NCBI GenBank assembly: GCA_020631735.1 | Contig: CM036231.1 | Location: 8,273,831-8,337,830 of the forward strand | Length of the DNA stretch: 64,000 nucleotides | Direction of reading: 5' to 3' | Source: Saccharum officinarum | Taxonomy: Eukaryota > Streptophyta > Magnoliopsida > Poales > Poaceae | In this document: one piece after another, positions 55,689-64,000 of the stretch | Layout: each line of letters opens with the position of its first letter | How positions within the stretch are numbered: the first letter of the stretch is position 1 | Notes under the pieces: model-generated | The model's input: only the letters and a program-made list of their open reading frames with translations | Database searches by the model: none | Told to the model about the DNA's origin: nothing | Program-made: the position numbers and the translations under genes

Positions 55689-58085
55689 CCTTTCCATGCG
55701 TTGCAACGGGAACAAATAATGCCCTGATAATGAGCATAAACATGTTGTATTGTTATAAAAAACGATAATGCGAGGTGATGTTTGGAATGTCAATATTACA
55801 AATTGAATTTTGTGCATGGCTAAAATTCTCATTGATGGTTTGCAATCATCATGCATTTATAGTATTTTACAAATCTTCGAAAAGGCAACCCAAAGGAAAA
55901 GCACATATTACGAAAAGCACAATCATGTTGACGGTAAAACTTGAAATATTCATATTTGTTATAGGCTGAAATTTCAACCTAAAAAATTGTACCAGTTCAA
56001 TATACAAGAGTTCAATATACAAGAGTGTATAAAAATGTATTTTCGGCTATTGAGCTAGTTACTTATCTGGCTAAAGGGGACCAAAGGTTGACAAAACAAT
56101 AATAGTTCCTACCAATACAAACATTAAATGGACAAGGGTACATATAACCTATGAACCAAAAACCAATGGTGCACACTATAGCTAAACGATCTACAATATC
56201 CAATGACACTATTGTCTCCTTCAACAATACATCAACAATCGACTCCCTGTATTTTCTTTTAGGTTAATGAGTAGCCACATCTTCCATTTTCCCCGTTTCC
56301 CCGCTGTTACCCTGCAAGAACGATCAACAATATATTGGTAACTCTGGCAGTTACTAAAAAAGTTCGTAGAACAGTCAATATAAGATAGGTGCATGGAAAC
56401 CTATTTGTCCCTTAATACTATGCATAAATTCCTTGTGTCCAGGTTGCTATGGTAATACCCATCTGTACAGCGGAGTAATACGTTGTACATGCCAGCATCC
56501 TACATCGAATGAACAGATAAAACAATGTGTGCAATGCATGCCTAAAATTAATTGAATCTAGTATCTTATTCAACAAGAGTCATGCGGGAACAATAGCTAT
56601 GTTTAACTGAACTTTGATACTACTGCACACATAAAAATATATAAATATCAATAAAATTTACCATTTTTCCTTTACTAAATGAAGCCTGTATAGATCACTT
56701 GATGCATATAGCTGAGATAACCTCTATGGCAACCATAAGTTTCAACTTGTATCCATATAATATAACTAATATATTCATTTCTGGCATAAATTTGGATATA
56801 TAAGATTAAATAGCAGTGCATACATATTTACTAAATTATAGCTCATTGTTCTAAAATAATGGTAGCATTACCATATTCTTTAAATCAAAGATTAACATCC
56901 AGAAGGTAATAATTTTAGCTAAGTATATCACAAGCAGTACATATGCCAGTAGATTATGAAAGAAATTTCACAAAATGCTAACCACATCTGGCAAGGGCAT
57001 TTTTCTATGCTTTGCAAACAGCTATAGCACGAAAATTCATGTTCAGTTGAGCACATAACAAAAATAATTGTTTGAATTGATATCTCCACTACTAAAGATT
57101 AGATTGGCAAAAAACTAACTCAATTTAGGAAGGTTCTGTTGCAAATATACAAAAATGTTGAAGTTTCTCTATCCACAGGATACACTTAGATATTGTGCAT
57201 GCCTGGTAAGAAACAAAAAAAAATTGTGGCCTAATGTCAAAATAAAGGGTACTTACCTAATGTCAAAATAAAAGTATACTTACACGAAGGAGCACAAGCA
57301 ATGCATGAACAGCTGAGTCATTGAACTGCGTCATTGCAAACAAATTCTGGCGAGTCCCATAATGATATATAGTACTGCATCGATGACATTACCCAGTGTA
57401 TATTCTTTAACACTTGACATCACAATCTAGCATTTACTGCAATCACAGCAGAAACACATCGTTTTTTTCTAGTGTATGTTGCAGTGCATTAATAGAATTC
57501 AGAATCATTGTATCTAACCATATATGCTTTGCCCACGGCCCCATATTTTTTTTCAAAAATTCTTCAACATATATATTACAGCCAAAATTTAAATTTGTCT
57601 AGCTACCAGAAAATTACTCCTCATGCTATTGACCCCCCCCCCCTGCATCCATTCTTTATTCAAGTAGTTCCTCGAGAAAAAATCCAATATTTATCTCTGG
57701 AACTGTATATGGGTTATCCAAGAAATGTGGAGGAGGAAATCTGAGCTTGAGAGATCTTAATTGGGGAGTAGATGGTACCTAGCAAGTCAAAGCTTGAGAG
57801 ATCTTAATTGGGGAGTAGATCACCAACATTCAGCACAGGCAAAGACTAGGCCACACCCACCTTAAGCACCCATAAATCTCTACTTATTTTCTATCTGAAA
57901 TCAGTTCACCTCTTTGCTCAAATAGAGATAGTCAATACAAAAATTATGTAGTAAAATTTACACTATCTTTGTGCTGAGATATTAATTACAACTTCTTTCA
58001 ATTGTTAAAAATCTTTATAGTACTGAGATATGTCACATGACCTACTGCAATTAATTGCTTTTCCAAAAACAAGTAGTGCATCTAT
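55689..58085. other. AT-rich DNA, possibly Helitron interior
   Basis: No gene is recognised over 2.4 kb. It begins with a GCAACGGG block like a Helitron end, so it may be the body of a larger, decayed Helitron on the minus strand. A duplicated 31-bp block at 57744 and 57791 ('agcttgagagatcttaatt') and a short duplication of 'cctaatgtcaaaataaa' near 57230 are present. A 9-C run lies near 57633. Confidence 0.35.
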
Positions 58086-58091
58086 TACTTG

Positions 58092-58390
58092 TAAACACGG
58101 CTGTCCCTGAACCTGCTACCGATGGCGGGAACCTGAAGACAAGCAATGAAGAAGATGTCGCTGCCCAGAATCGGCCCAAGAGAGCGGCTCGGCCCAATGT
58201 GAAGACCAGCGGCCCAGAATGGGTGAAGTAGTATAAGTGTAATAGCAACGGAGGGCGAGAGGCTCATGACATTTTTGTAACAAACCTGGACCTGTATTCA
58301 ATCACTCCTCGTTCCTCCAGTTCTTCCGAGTTCTTCCCCAATTCCTCCCTTCCTCCCTTGGTTGATGCTAACATTACTTCCGGGGAATCA
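58092..58390 (+). mobile_element. Possible tail of a retroelement polyprotein plus LTR start
   Basis: The frame PKRAARPNVKTSGPEWVK followed by a stop (ending near 58233) looks like the polar C-terminal tail of a grass LTR-retroelement polyprotein. It is followed by 'ataagtgtaatagcaacgg' and CT-rich DNA ending in 'tgatgctaacattacttccgg'. No second LTR or pol domain was found, so the call is tentative. Confidence 0.35.
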
Positions 58391-58709
58391 ACAAGTAATC
58401 TGAAATACTAATAGAAAAGCAATGTTCAGGACTTTTTGTTGTGACACATTAAGAAATTAACAAACTCAGTGCCAGTAATCTAGAACTGCAATGAAGAAAC
58501 CAAAATGCAGCAACCGTAAGCTACAAAGTAAACCACCATGCAGCAACTTCCATACATCCATCTTTTCATCACGCATTCACTTAACTTCCATACGTTAGTG
58601 ATCTATTCATCACTTCATCCTCACGGCACCCAACAGTCTCAAGCTGCCCTCCTTTTTCTACTCCGTGGCTGCAACACCATTTTTCGACAAAAATCAGAGG
58701 AAAACTTAC

Positions 58710-58825
58710 CGAGATCCCGTGGAGGCCGGGGAAGATCTGGTTCTGCAGCGCCGTGTTGTGGAGGAGAGCGAGCTTGGGGACAACCTTGACTGATGGTGCA
58801 GCCAAGACTGCTCGAGCTACAGGTT
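58710..58825 (-). other. Exon-like block with splice-site consensus
   Basis: On the minus strand a GC-rich 110-bp block starts after a 'acctgtag' acceptor-like site and ends at 'gggatctcg' before a strong GTAAGT donor. One frame reads VKVVPKLALLHNTALQNQIFPGLHGIS without stops. I do not recognise the family. It lies in the same orientation as the CHX remnant next door and could be one of its neighbours in a captured set. Confidence 0.35.
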
Positions 58826-59379
58826 GGGGACAAAACCAAAATGTGAGACACGATTTGGTGGAGAACATAAGTAAAGATGGAGGCAGCGTTTGGGAGAGTA
58901 CCTTCACGGAGGCACCAAATCAATGGAAACTACATCCATGGTCGTAAGACGGCTGCCGATTTGCAGCTATAGGAGTGCAGCGGCGCTTACGCGAGCAGGG
59001 CGCGGTGCGTGCGCGTGGAAGGGCAGGTGGACGAAGGCTACTCCTGCGGATCTGATCTGGCCGTGGCGGCCGCCCCGCACGCCATCGCTGCCCAGTCCCA
59101 GCTCCGTCGACATCGCCAACGGCAGACAGCCGTGGTCTGGAAGTCCCTCGACGAGAGCAGGTCCCCGATGGGCCCTAGCTCCGGGCACTCGCCCCACTCC
59201 GCCATCCCCGCCGCGAGCGCCGGCGGTACCGGCACCTTGCCCACCACCACGAAGAGGTCCTTCCCTAGCGCCTCAACCTCCCTGATCTGTGCCACCATCT
59301 CGCTGGCGTTGAACACGCCGCGCTCGCACTCCACGCCCGCGCCGCCACCCTTGTCCAGGAACTCCCGCAGGATCACACG

Positions 59380-61796
59380 CACGGGCGGAGCTACGTTGGC
59401 CGAACTGGGTGCGGCGCACCCAGGCCAAAAATCGAAAAGCCTTATAGTACGTAGATTTCCACCCTGTTCGCACCCCCGGCCCAAATTAGTGCACCCACAG
59501 CCCAGCGCGGAGAGCCCACAGCAGCCCATAATCTCACATTCTCACGTAATGTCTCTCTGTTCTGCCGGCCGACGCTTCGACAGTTCGACTACACGCACCA
59601 TCTCCTTCTTCTGTTCTTCGATTGGTTTCCGTCTTCGTCTCCTCGACTCCTCCGCTGGCCGGCAGCGATCAAGATTCACGATTCACTATTCAGGGAGGGG
59701 CTCAAGCGGTGGCCTGGGATGGCAGGCTAGGCGGCGCTGCTGCTGGGTGTTGGGAGCACGCAGGCTGCAGGCAGCACGGCGGCAGCAGCAAGCAGTGCGC
59801 CTCCCTCTGACCCTCTCCCTGTAGGCCTGTAACCCTGTCCCTCACGAACTGCTATCCCTGCTCTTATGTGATTCAAGTGATCCTATCATCCTTCAAAAAG
59901 TAAGTAACTCCATCATTTTTTTCAATTTCCATCAGTCTAATCATCCAATGAATTTAGTTTGTGATTCTTGTCGGTTCATGCAGATTTTAGGGTTAGGATT
60001 TTTTGTTCTTCCTGTGATATTTATTAGATACTTTTGTGGGTTCTAGGAAATACATGGAACGATTTTATAAAAGAAAAGCACCAGACAATGGTAGTGGAAG
60101 GAATTCATGTCATCCAGATGATATTAATTGGGAAGAGGAGATTAAGTATGATCCAGGCTTAAGAAAGGAAATTGATTCTTATCATCCTAATCAGAGAGAG
60201 AAGGTGAGAAGGAAATATTTGGAGAATGGACCATGCCAGCCTCGCACGTGCAATTTTCCCTCTACACAGATTGGGGGAAAAGATAATCCAAGAAGATTTC
60301 AACCCGAATAGTTTGATGAGTTCGGAAGTTGGCTTGAATATAGTCAATCAAAAGATCGAGCATATTGTGTCTGTTGTTTCTTGTTTAGAGAAAAGAAGGA
60401 TGCAGGATATAAAGCATTAATCATGAAGGGACATGATTAGAGATATTAATCATGAACAAGTGACAAAGGCTTTAGGTTGTGGGGAGCTATAAACTGGGAG
60501 AGGGTTAAATCAAGACCAATGTCTTCAAAGACCTGGAGATACTCGTTGGAGTTCCCATTATAAAACTCTAAAAAGTCTAGTTGACATGTTTTCTACAATT
60601 GTGCCAGTGCTAGAATTTGTGGAAAAGGACGATAGAGATTGGAAAAATAGAGACCAAACATCAAATATTCTAGTCTACTTCCAATCTGTTGACTTTGTAT
60701 TTTACTTGCATCTCTTATTGACCACATTAACCATCACAAACACTTTGTCATTAGCATTGCAACGCAAGGATCAAGACATTGTAAATGCAATGAAGTGTTT
60801 GCAAGCAACTAGATTACATTTGTGTAACCTTAGAACAGATGGGTGGGGCCAATTATTATATGAAGTAAATGAGTTTTGTGAGATGCATGATATTGCAAGG
60901 TTAGAAATGGAAGATGCATATGTTGATCCTAAAAGGTCTAGGAAGGCATCTAGAATTACAAACAAGCATCACTATCAAGTGGATTGTTTTAATGAGATTA
61001 TAGATTGGCTAGTTCAAGAGCTTGATAGCCGCTTTAATGAGACAAGCTCTCAATTGCTTGTTTGTTCAGCCGCTTTCAATCCAAGGGATTCATTTCATGA
61101 TTTCAATGTCGAGAGTTTGATAAACCTAGCAAAATTATATCCTGATGATTTTAGCTCTGGAGATCTGAGGGATCTGAGACACTACCTTGGCCTGTACATT
61201 GCTGATGTGAGAGACGACAATAGATTCTCCAACTTAAATACTATCAGTGAGCTTTCAAAAAAAATGGTGGAGACAATAAAAGATCTTTGTTATCCATTGG
61301 TTTATCGGCTTTTGAAACTTGTGTTGGTATTGCCAGTTGCTACTGCAACAGTGGAGAGAATATTTTCGGGGATAAAGATTGTCAAAACAACTCTTAGTAA
61401 CCGCATGGGTGATGCACACTTGAGTAATAGACTTATTTGTTATGTGGAGAAAGAAGAATTGAAAAAAGTTACCAATGATGTTGTGGTTCATCGCTTCATG
61501 AACATGGAAGGAAAATGGCGTAGACTTTGATCTATAAGAGGTAATGTATATCTTTTTAACTTTTTCAATGGATTCATTATATAAATTATTTAAACGGTAT
61601 ATTTATTTTTCTATAGGTTAGTAAGCACATTTTGCTGTTACTGCTACTTCATGGTTGATGAATGATGTACATCAATATTGCTTGTTTTGAATTATTTACA
61701 CTGAAATCATGGCTATGTGGCTATTAAGTTACATTGTTGCTCTATCGTTAGACCGTAAGGTCGCACCCCCTCGATAATTCTCTAGCTCCGCCACCG
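59380..61796 (+). mobile_element. hAT transposon, 2.4 kb, with exact 8-bp TSD
   Basis: An exact 8-bp duplication ATCACACG flanks it (59372-59379 and 61797-61804). The ends read cacgggcggagcta and, inverted, cggtggcggagcta; the GGCGGAGCTA core is typical of plant hATs. A non-coding leader of about 650 bp precedes a transposase region at 60054-61530. The element interrupts the CHX remnant. Confidence 0.93.
60054..61530 (+). pseudogene. hAT transposase (TTF-type zinc finger), deleted in the middle
   Basis: The N-terminal frame from ATG 60054 (MERFYKRKAP) encodes REKVRRKYLENGPCQP and NFPSTQ; a frame break near 60311 precedes WFDEFGSWLEYSQSKDRAYCVCCFLF, the TTF zinc-finger segment. Most of the central catalytic domain is missing: the remaining frame resumes at about 60586. 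The C-terminal frame (60586-61530) covers the late helical region and the hAT dimerisation block LVLVLPVATATVERIFSG and LSNRMGDAHLSNRLICYVEKE. GTG at 60036 opens a slightly longer frame but ATG 60054, after a 'ttctag' acceptor-like site, fits the family start. The enzyme should be inactive. Confidence 0.9.
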
Positions 61797-61850
61797 ATCA
61801 CACGCGGAAGAGGAGCCGTCTCAGCATCAAGGCCCACCTGTCGGCGTGAA

Positions 61851-62818
61851 AAAAAATCACCGAGGGGGTGGTATACCTGTGTTGGCGCTCGTGGTGGTGG
61901 CAGCGCCCGGCGACGCCCCGTCTGGGTAGTCTAGGCTGCGTGGAGGCGGCTGCGCGTTCGGCAGCGTCAGGTGGCGGCCCGTCCAGCACGTTCGGCAGCG
62001 ACCCGTCGCTGGCGGTGTCAGCGTCCGGCGGCGGCGTACGGTGGCGGCCCGTCCGAGGTTGTGGTTGTCAAGGTCCCAAGGAGCAGGCGGTGACGGCGTA
62101 GTAGACCTGGGCTGCCTCCCGCTCGCCGATTTGATGGTGAGGCGCCTAGCGATGCGCGGAGCAGGGGCACCAGGCTGCAACTGCAAGGGGCCGAGGCTAC
62201 GTCGTCGCCGGCGGATGCTCGATGTTCGCTAGGCGGAGTGCGGTGAGGCTGTGCGTGAGGCTGGGACTCGAGCGTGAGGTAGCAGCGGTTTGGGTGGGAT
62301 GTTTTTTACGGAAGGGTAGAAGAGAGGAAATCATGGATCTTTTATGGAAAGGAGAGATTGCCAGGTAGTGGTTTTGATTTTTGGAGAGGACATGCCATAC
62401 GTGTGGGGAAGAGGGGTGGTGCGCGTGCGGTGGATGCAAGGAGCGCGTCGTCAATCACGCGTCGGGTGCGCAGGAGGGAGGAGCGAGGCGCAAGGGATGG
62501 ACGTTGTAGCGAGGGGACGAGGGGATCGCAGCAGGCACAACCAGGGGTACACGTTGGCGCATCAAAATGATGTCTACACTTTAGTTTTTTTTAGGTATGA
62601 GAGATGTCCTAATCAGATAAATAGGAAACTGATTGTAGAAAATTCTTTAACGATAGCTAACGATGTTCCATTCGAATTGACAATTGAATTCCTTCAGATT
62701 CCTCTTGGCTACAGTTACCTGTCCACAAAATAGGGTTTACTGTGTCAAGAATTTGATTTTTCACAACTCACATCAATATTGCCAACAAAATGTTCCAAGA
62801 ATTGAAGTTTCCAGTTTT
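61851..62818. other. GC-rich then mixed intergenic DNA
   Basis: Open frames on both strands (61857-62186 minus, 61868-62101 plus, 62344-62733 plus) share no recognised domain. Imperfect repeats of 'gtggcggcccgtcc' occur at about 61971 and 62040. No gene is supported. Confidence 0.3.
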
Positions 62819-63003
62819 AGGGAGTGTTTGGTTTGAGGAGTTAAAGTTTAACAAACATTGTAGCACTTTCGTCTTATTTGACAAAAAGTTTCCTAATCTG
62901 TGCCGACATGCATGTAATTAGTCTACATTTATTACCTCATACATTTGAGGGAACATTAATTTGATGTGAGTTAAACTTTAATACATCGAAACAAACAGAC
63001 CCT
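62819..63003. mobile_element. Tourist-like MITE, inverted and shortened
   Basis: Starts agggagtgtttggtttgagg and ends, inverted, agggtctgtttgtttcg. Internally it is the reverse complement of the MITE at 35752-35982, with an internal deletion of about 45 bp ('gttaaagtttaac', 'gcatgcatgt' and 'cttatttgacaaaaagtttc' blocks shared). Confidence 0.8.
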
Positions 63004-63121
63004 TACTTACTTAACATCCGTATCCTATACCGAACTTGTGGATCCACGCCATTTCTGAACTGTAGCTTCTGGCGGGGAACGCCGGCCACCCTCGCCTTCC
63101 TTTCTTGCAGTTGTGGATCTC

Positions 63122-63376
63122 ATGTCCTCTTCTCCAGTCCTGCACTCCGCCTCCGCCCATACCTCCTCCAAATCTGCAGCCGCTTGTTCGTCGACTCCTG
63201 AACCCATTGCAACTCATCTGCACACACTCGTTGCCAATTTCATCTACAAGCAAGGACATTTGAGGGAGAAGCAGGTCTCCTTTTGCCCCAACAGCGACGC
63301 TGAGATGGCTCTTCTTTCCAACCTCGAGCGCTCAGGACTGTTGCTTGGAAGTTCTCCTTTTGAAGCTGATTTTCAG
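63122..63376 (+). CDS. Possible first exon of an unidentified gene (partial)
   Basis: An 85-codon open frame starts at ATG 63122 (MSSSPVLHSAS) and ends in TTTTCAG with a GT donor at 63377, phase 0. The translation is Ser/Ala-rich at first, then more ordinary (ANFIYKQGHLREKQVSF and MALLSNLERSGLLLG), with no family I recognise. The next exon is not found in the 600 bp before the window ends. The donor GT coincides with the target duplication of the MITE at 63380. It may be a real but truncated host gene, or a fragment. Confidence 0.35.
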
Positions 63377-63379
63377 GTA

Positions 63380-63642
63380 GGCACCGTTTAAATGCCAAAA
63401 ATTTTGCCAAAATTTTCAGATTCCCCGTCATATCGAATCTTTGAACGCATGCATGAAGCATTAAATATAGATAAAAAATAAAACTAATTACACAGTTTAG
63501 ACGAAATGGACGAGACAAATCTTTTAAGCCTAATTAGACTATGATTGTTTCGCAAAAAAAATAATTAGACTATGATTGGACAATATTTGCCAAATAACAA
63601 CGAAACTGATACAGTATTGTTTCGCCAAAAATTTTACCACTC
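63380..63642. mobile_element. MITE at the possible splice donor
   Basis: Starts ggcaccgtttaaatgccaaa and ends in 'gccaaaaattttaccactc', with the family's 'gcatgcatgaagcattaaata' and 'cttttaagcctaattagac' blocks inside, as in 20405 and 40733. The 3-bp GTA duplication flanks it (63377-63379 and 63643-63645). A 29-bp internal repeat of 'aattagactatgattg' is present. Confidence 0.75.
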
Positions 63643-63645
63643 GTA

Positions 63646-64000
63646 GTACAAGAACTGAAACATTTCACATGTACGGCGCGCTCGGGTGGACGGCCTGTAC
63701 ATTTCGTACATTTCCAGGTTTGCCCTTCACTGCTGAATGCCATGACTTGTTTCGTCTGTCTCTTACCAAGCGCTAATCTTGATGCCAGGAACATTTCGAC
63801 GGCCACGATATGCCTTGCGGCCACATGTACAAACGATAAATCCGCTCCCGATTGACCAGTCATCTAGCGCTTGTTACTGGATACGACTCCTCTCCGTCAG
63901 CGTGTCAGCTACAGAAGTTGACAGCCTGACTACTCGCCTCCCTCCTTGATAGTGTATGCCCTTGTTCGGCCAGCCAGCCAGCAGTGCTTTTCTCTCACAC
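63646..64000. other. Unassigned right edge
   Basis: No gene, repeat or exon is recognised. A continuation of the gene started at 63122 might lie beyond the window. Confidence 0.35.

Larger units (their letters stand above)
59038..61850 (-). pseudogene. Cation/H+ exchanger (CHX) C-terminal remnant, split by a hAT
   Basis: The right part (61797-about 61850) and the left part (59038-59379) join across the hAT insertion when one copy of the 8-bp target duplication is removed, giving a frame with VILREFLDKGG, FNASEMVAQIREVEALGKDLFVV, then AEWGECPELGPIGDLLSSRDF. The WxECPELGPIGDLL block is the hallmark of the cytosolic C-terminus of plant CHX antiporters (K+/H+ exchange at endomembranes). After SSRDF the frame drifts from the family, and no membrane domain is found in the window. 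It was thus a fragment or a decayed gene before the hAT landed. Confidence 0.75.

Overview
This window is plant nuclear DNA, almost certainly from a grass (Poaceae) and probably from the sorghum, maize and sugarcane side of the family (inference). The evidence is the gene content (intron-rich host genes whose proteins look like rice and maize ones), GC-rich first exons beside AT-rich introns, and a dense mix of plant repeats: Copia and Gypsy-type LTR elements, LINEs, hAT elements, a Stowaway and several Tourist-like MITEs, and Helitron ends. Nothing prokaryotic or organellar was seen.

Only two host genes can be reconstructed complete, both on the minus strand. One is a four-exon peroxisomal sterol carrier protein 2 (SCP2, 10839-11517, 122 aa). 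The other is a four-exon group A bZIP transcription factor of the ABF/AREB type (15405-20147, 334 aa). They lie about 4 kb apart with a truncated LINE between them. A short open exon near the right edge (63122-63376, plus strand) may be the start of a third gene.

Layout. 1-8.2 kb: LINE tail, then two copies of a non-autonomous DNA element; the second is split by a 5.07-kb solo LTR (2499-7569, TSD CCTTA) that carries an 895-bp palindrome. 8.2-20.4 kb: the two host genes. 20.4-28.9 kb: a patchwork of MITEs, duplicated modules, a 772-bp TRIM retrotransposon with two LTRs and a tRNA-Met primer site, and a broken ubiquitin-protease gene fragment. 29.6-35.6 kb: a Copia-type element (minus strand, TSD AGAGA) with identical 422-bp LTRs but a ruined pol, so it was probably moved in trans. 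36-40 kb: GC-rich sequence of unknown nature, a LINE tail and a hAT element with an 8-bp TSD. 41.2-46.2 kb: a UGT73-like glycosyltransferase pseudogene with a gag-less Copia element inserted just upstream of its start codon. 47.9-53.2 kb: a near full-length but broken LINE with ORF1 and ORF2. 53.6-55.2 kb: Argonaute exons next to a FAR1/MULE-like fragment, probably captured. 55.5-58.4 kb: Helitron terminus, AT-rich DNA and a retroelement tail. 58.7-62 kb: a cation/H+ exchanger (CHX) remnant split by a 2.4-kb hAT element (TSD ATCACACG). 62.8-64 kb: two MITEs around the possible new first exon.

There is no operon-like cooperation between genes here. The main story is nested transposition, gene-fragment capture and decay around two conserved genes. 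Open reading frames other than those listed look like chance frames in GC-rich or repeat DNA.
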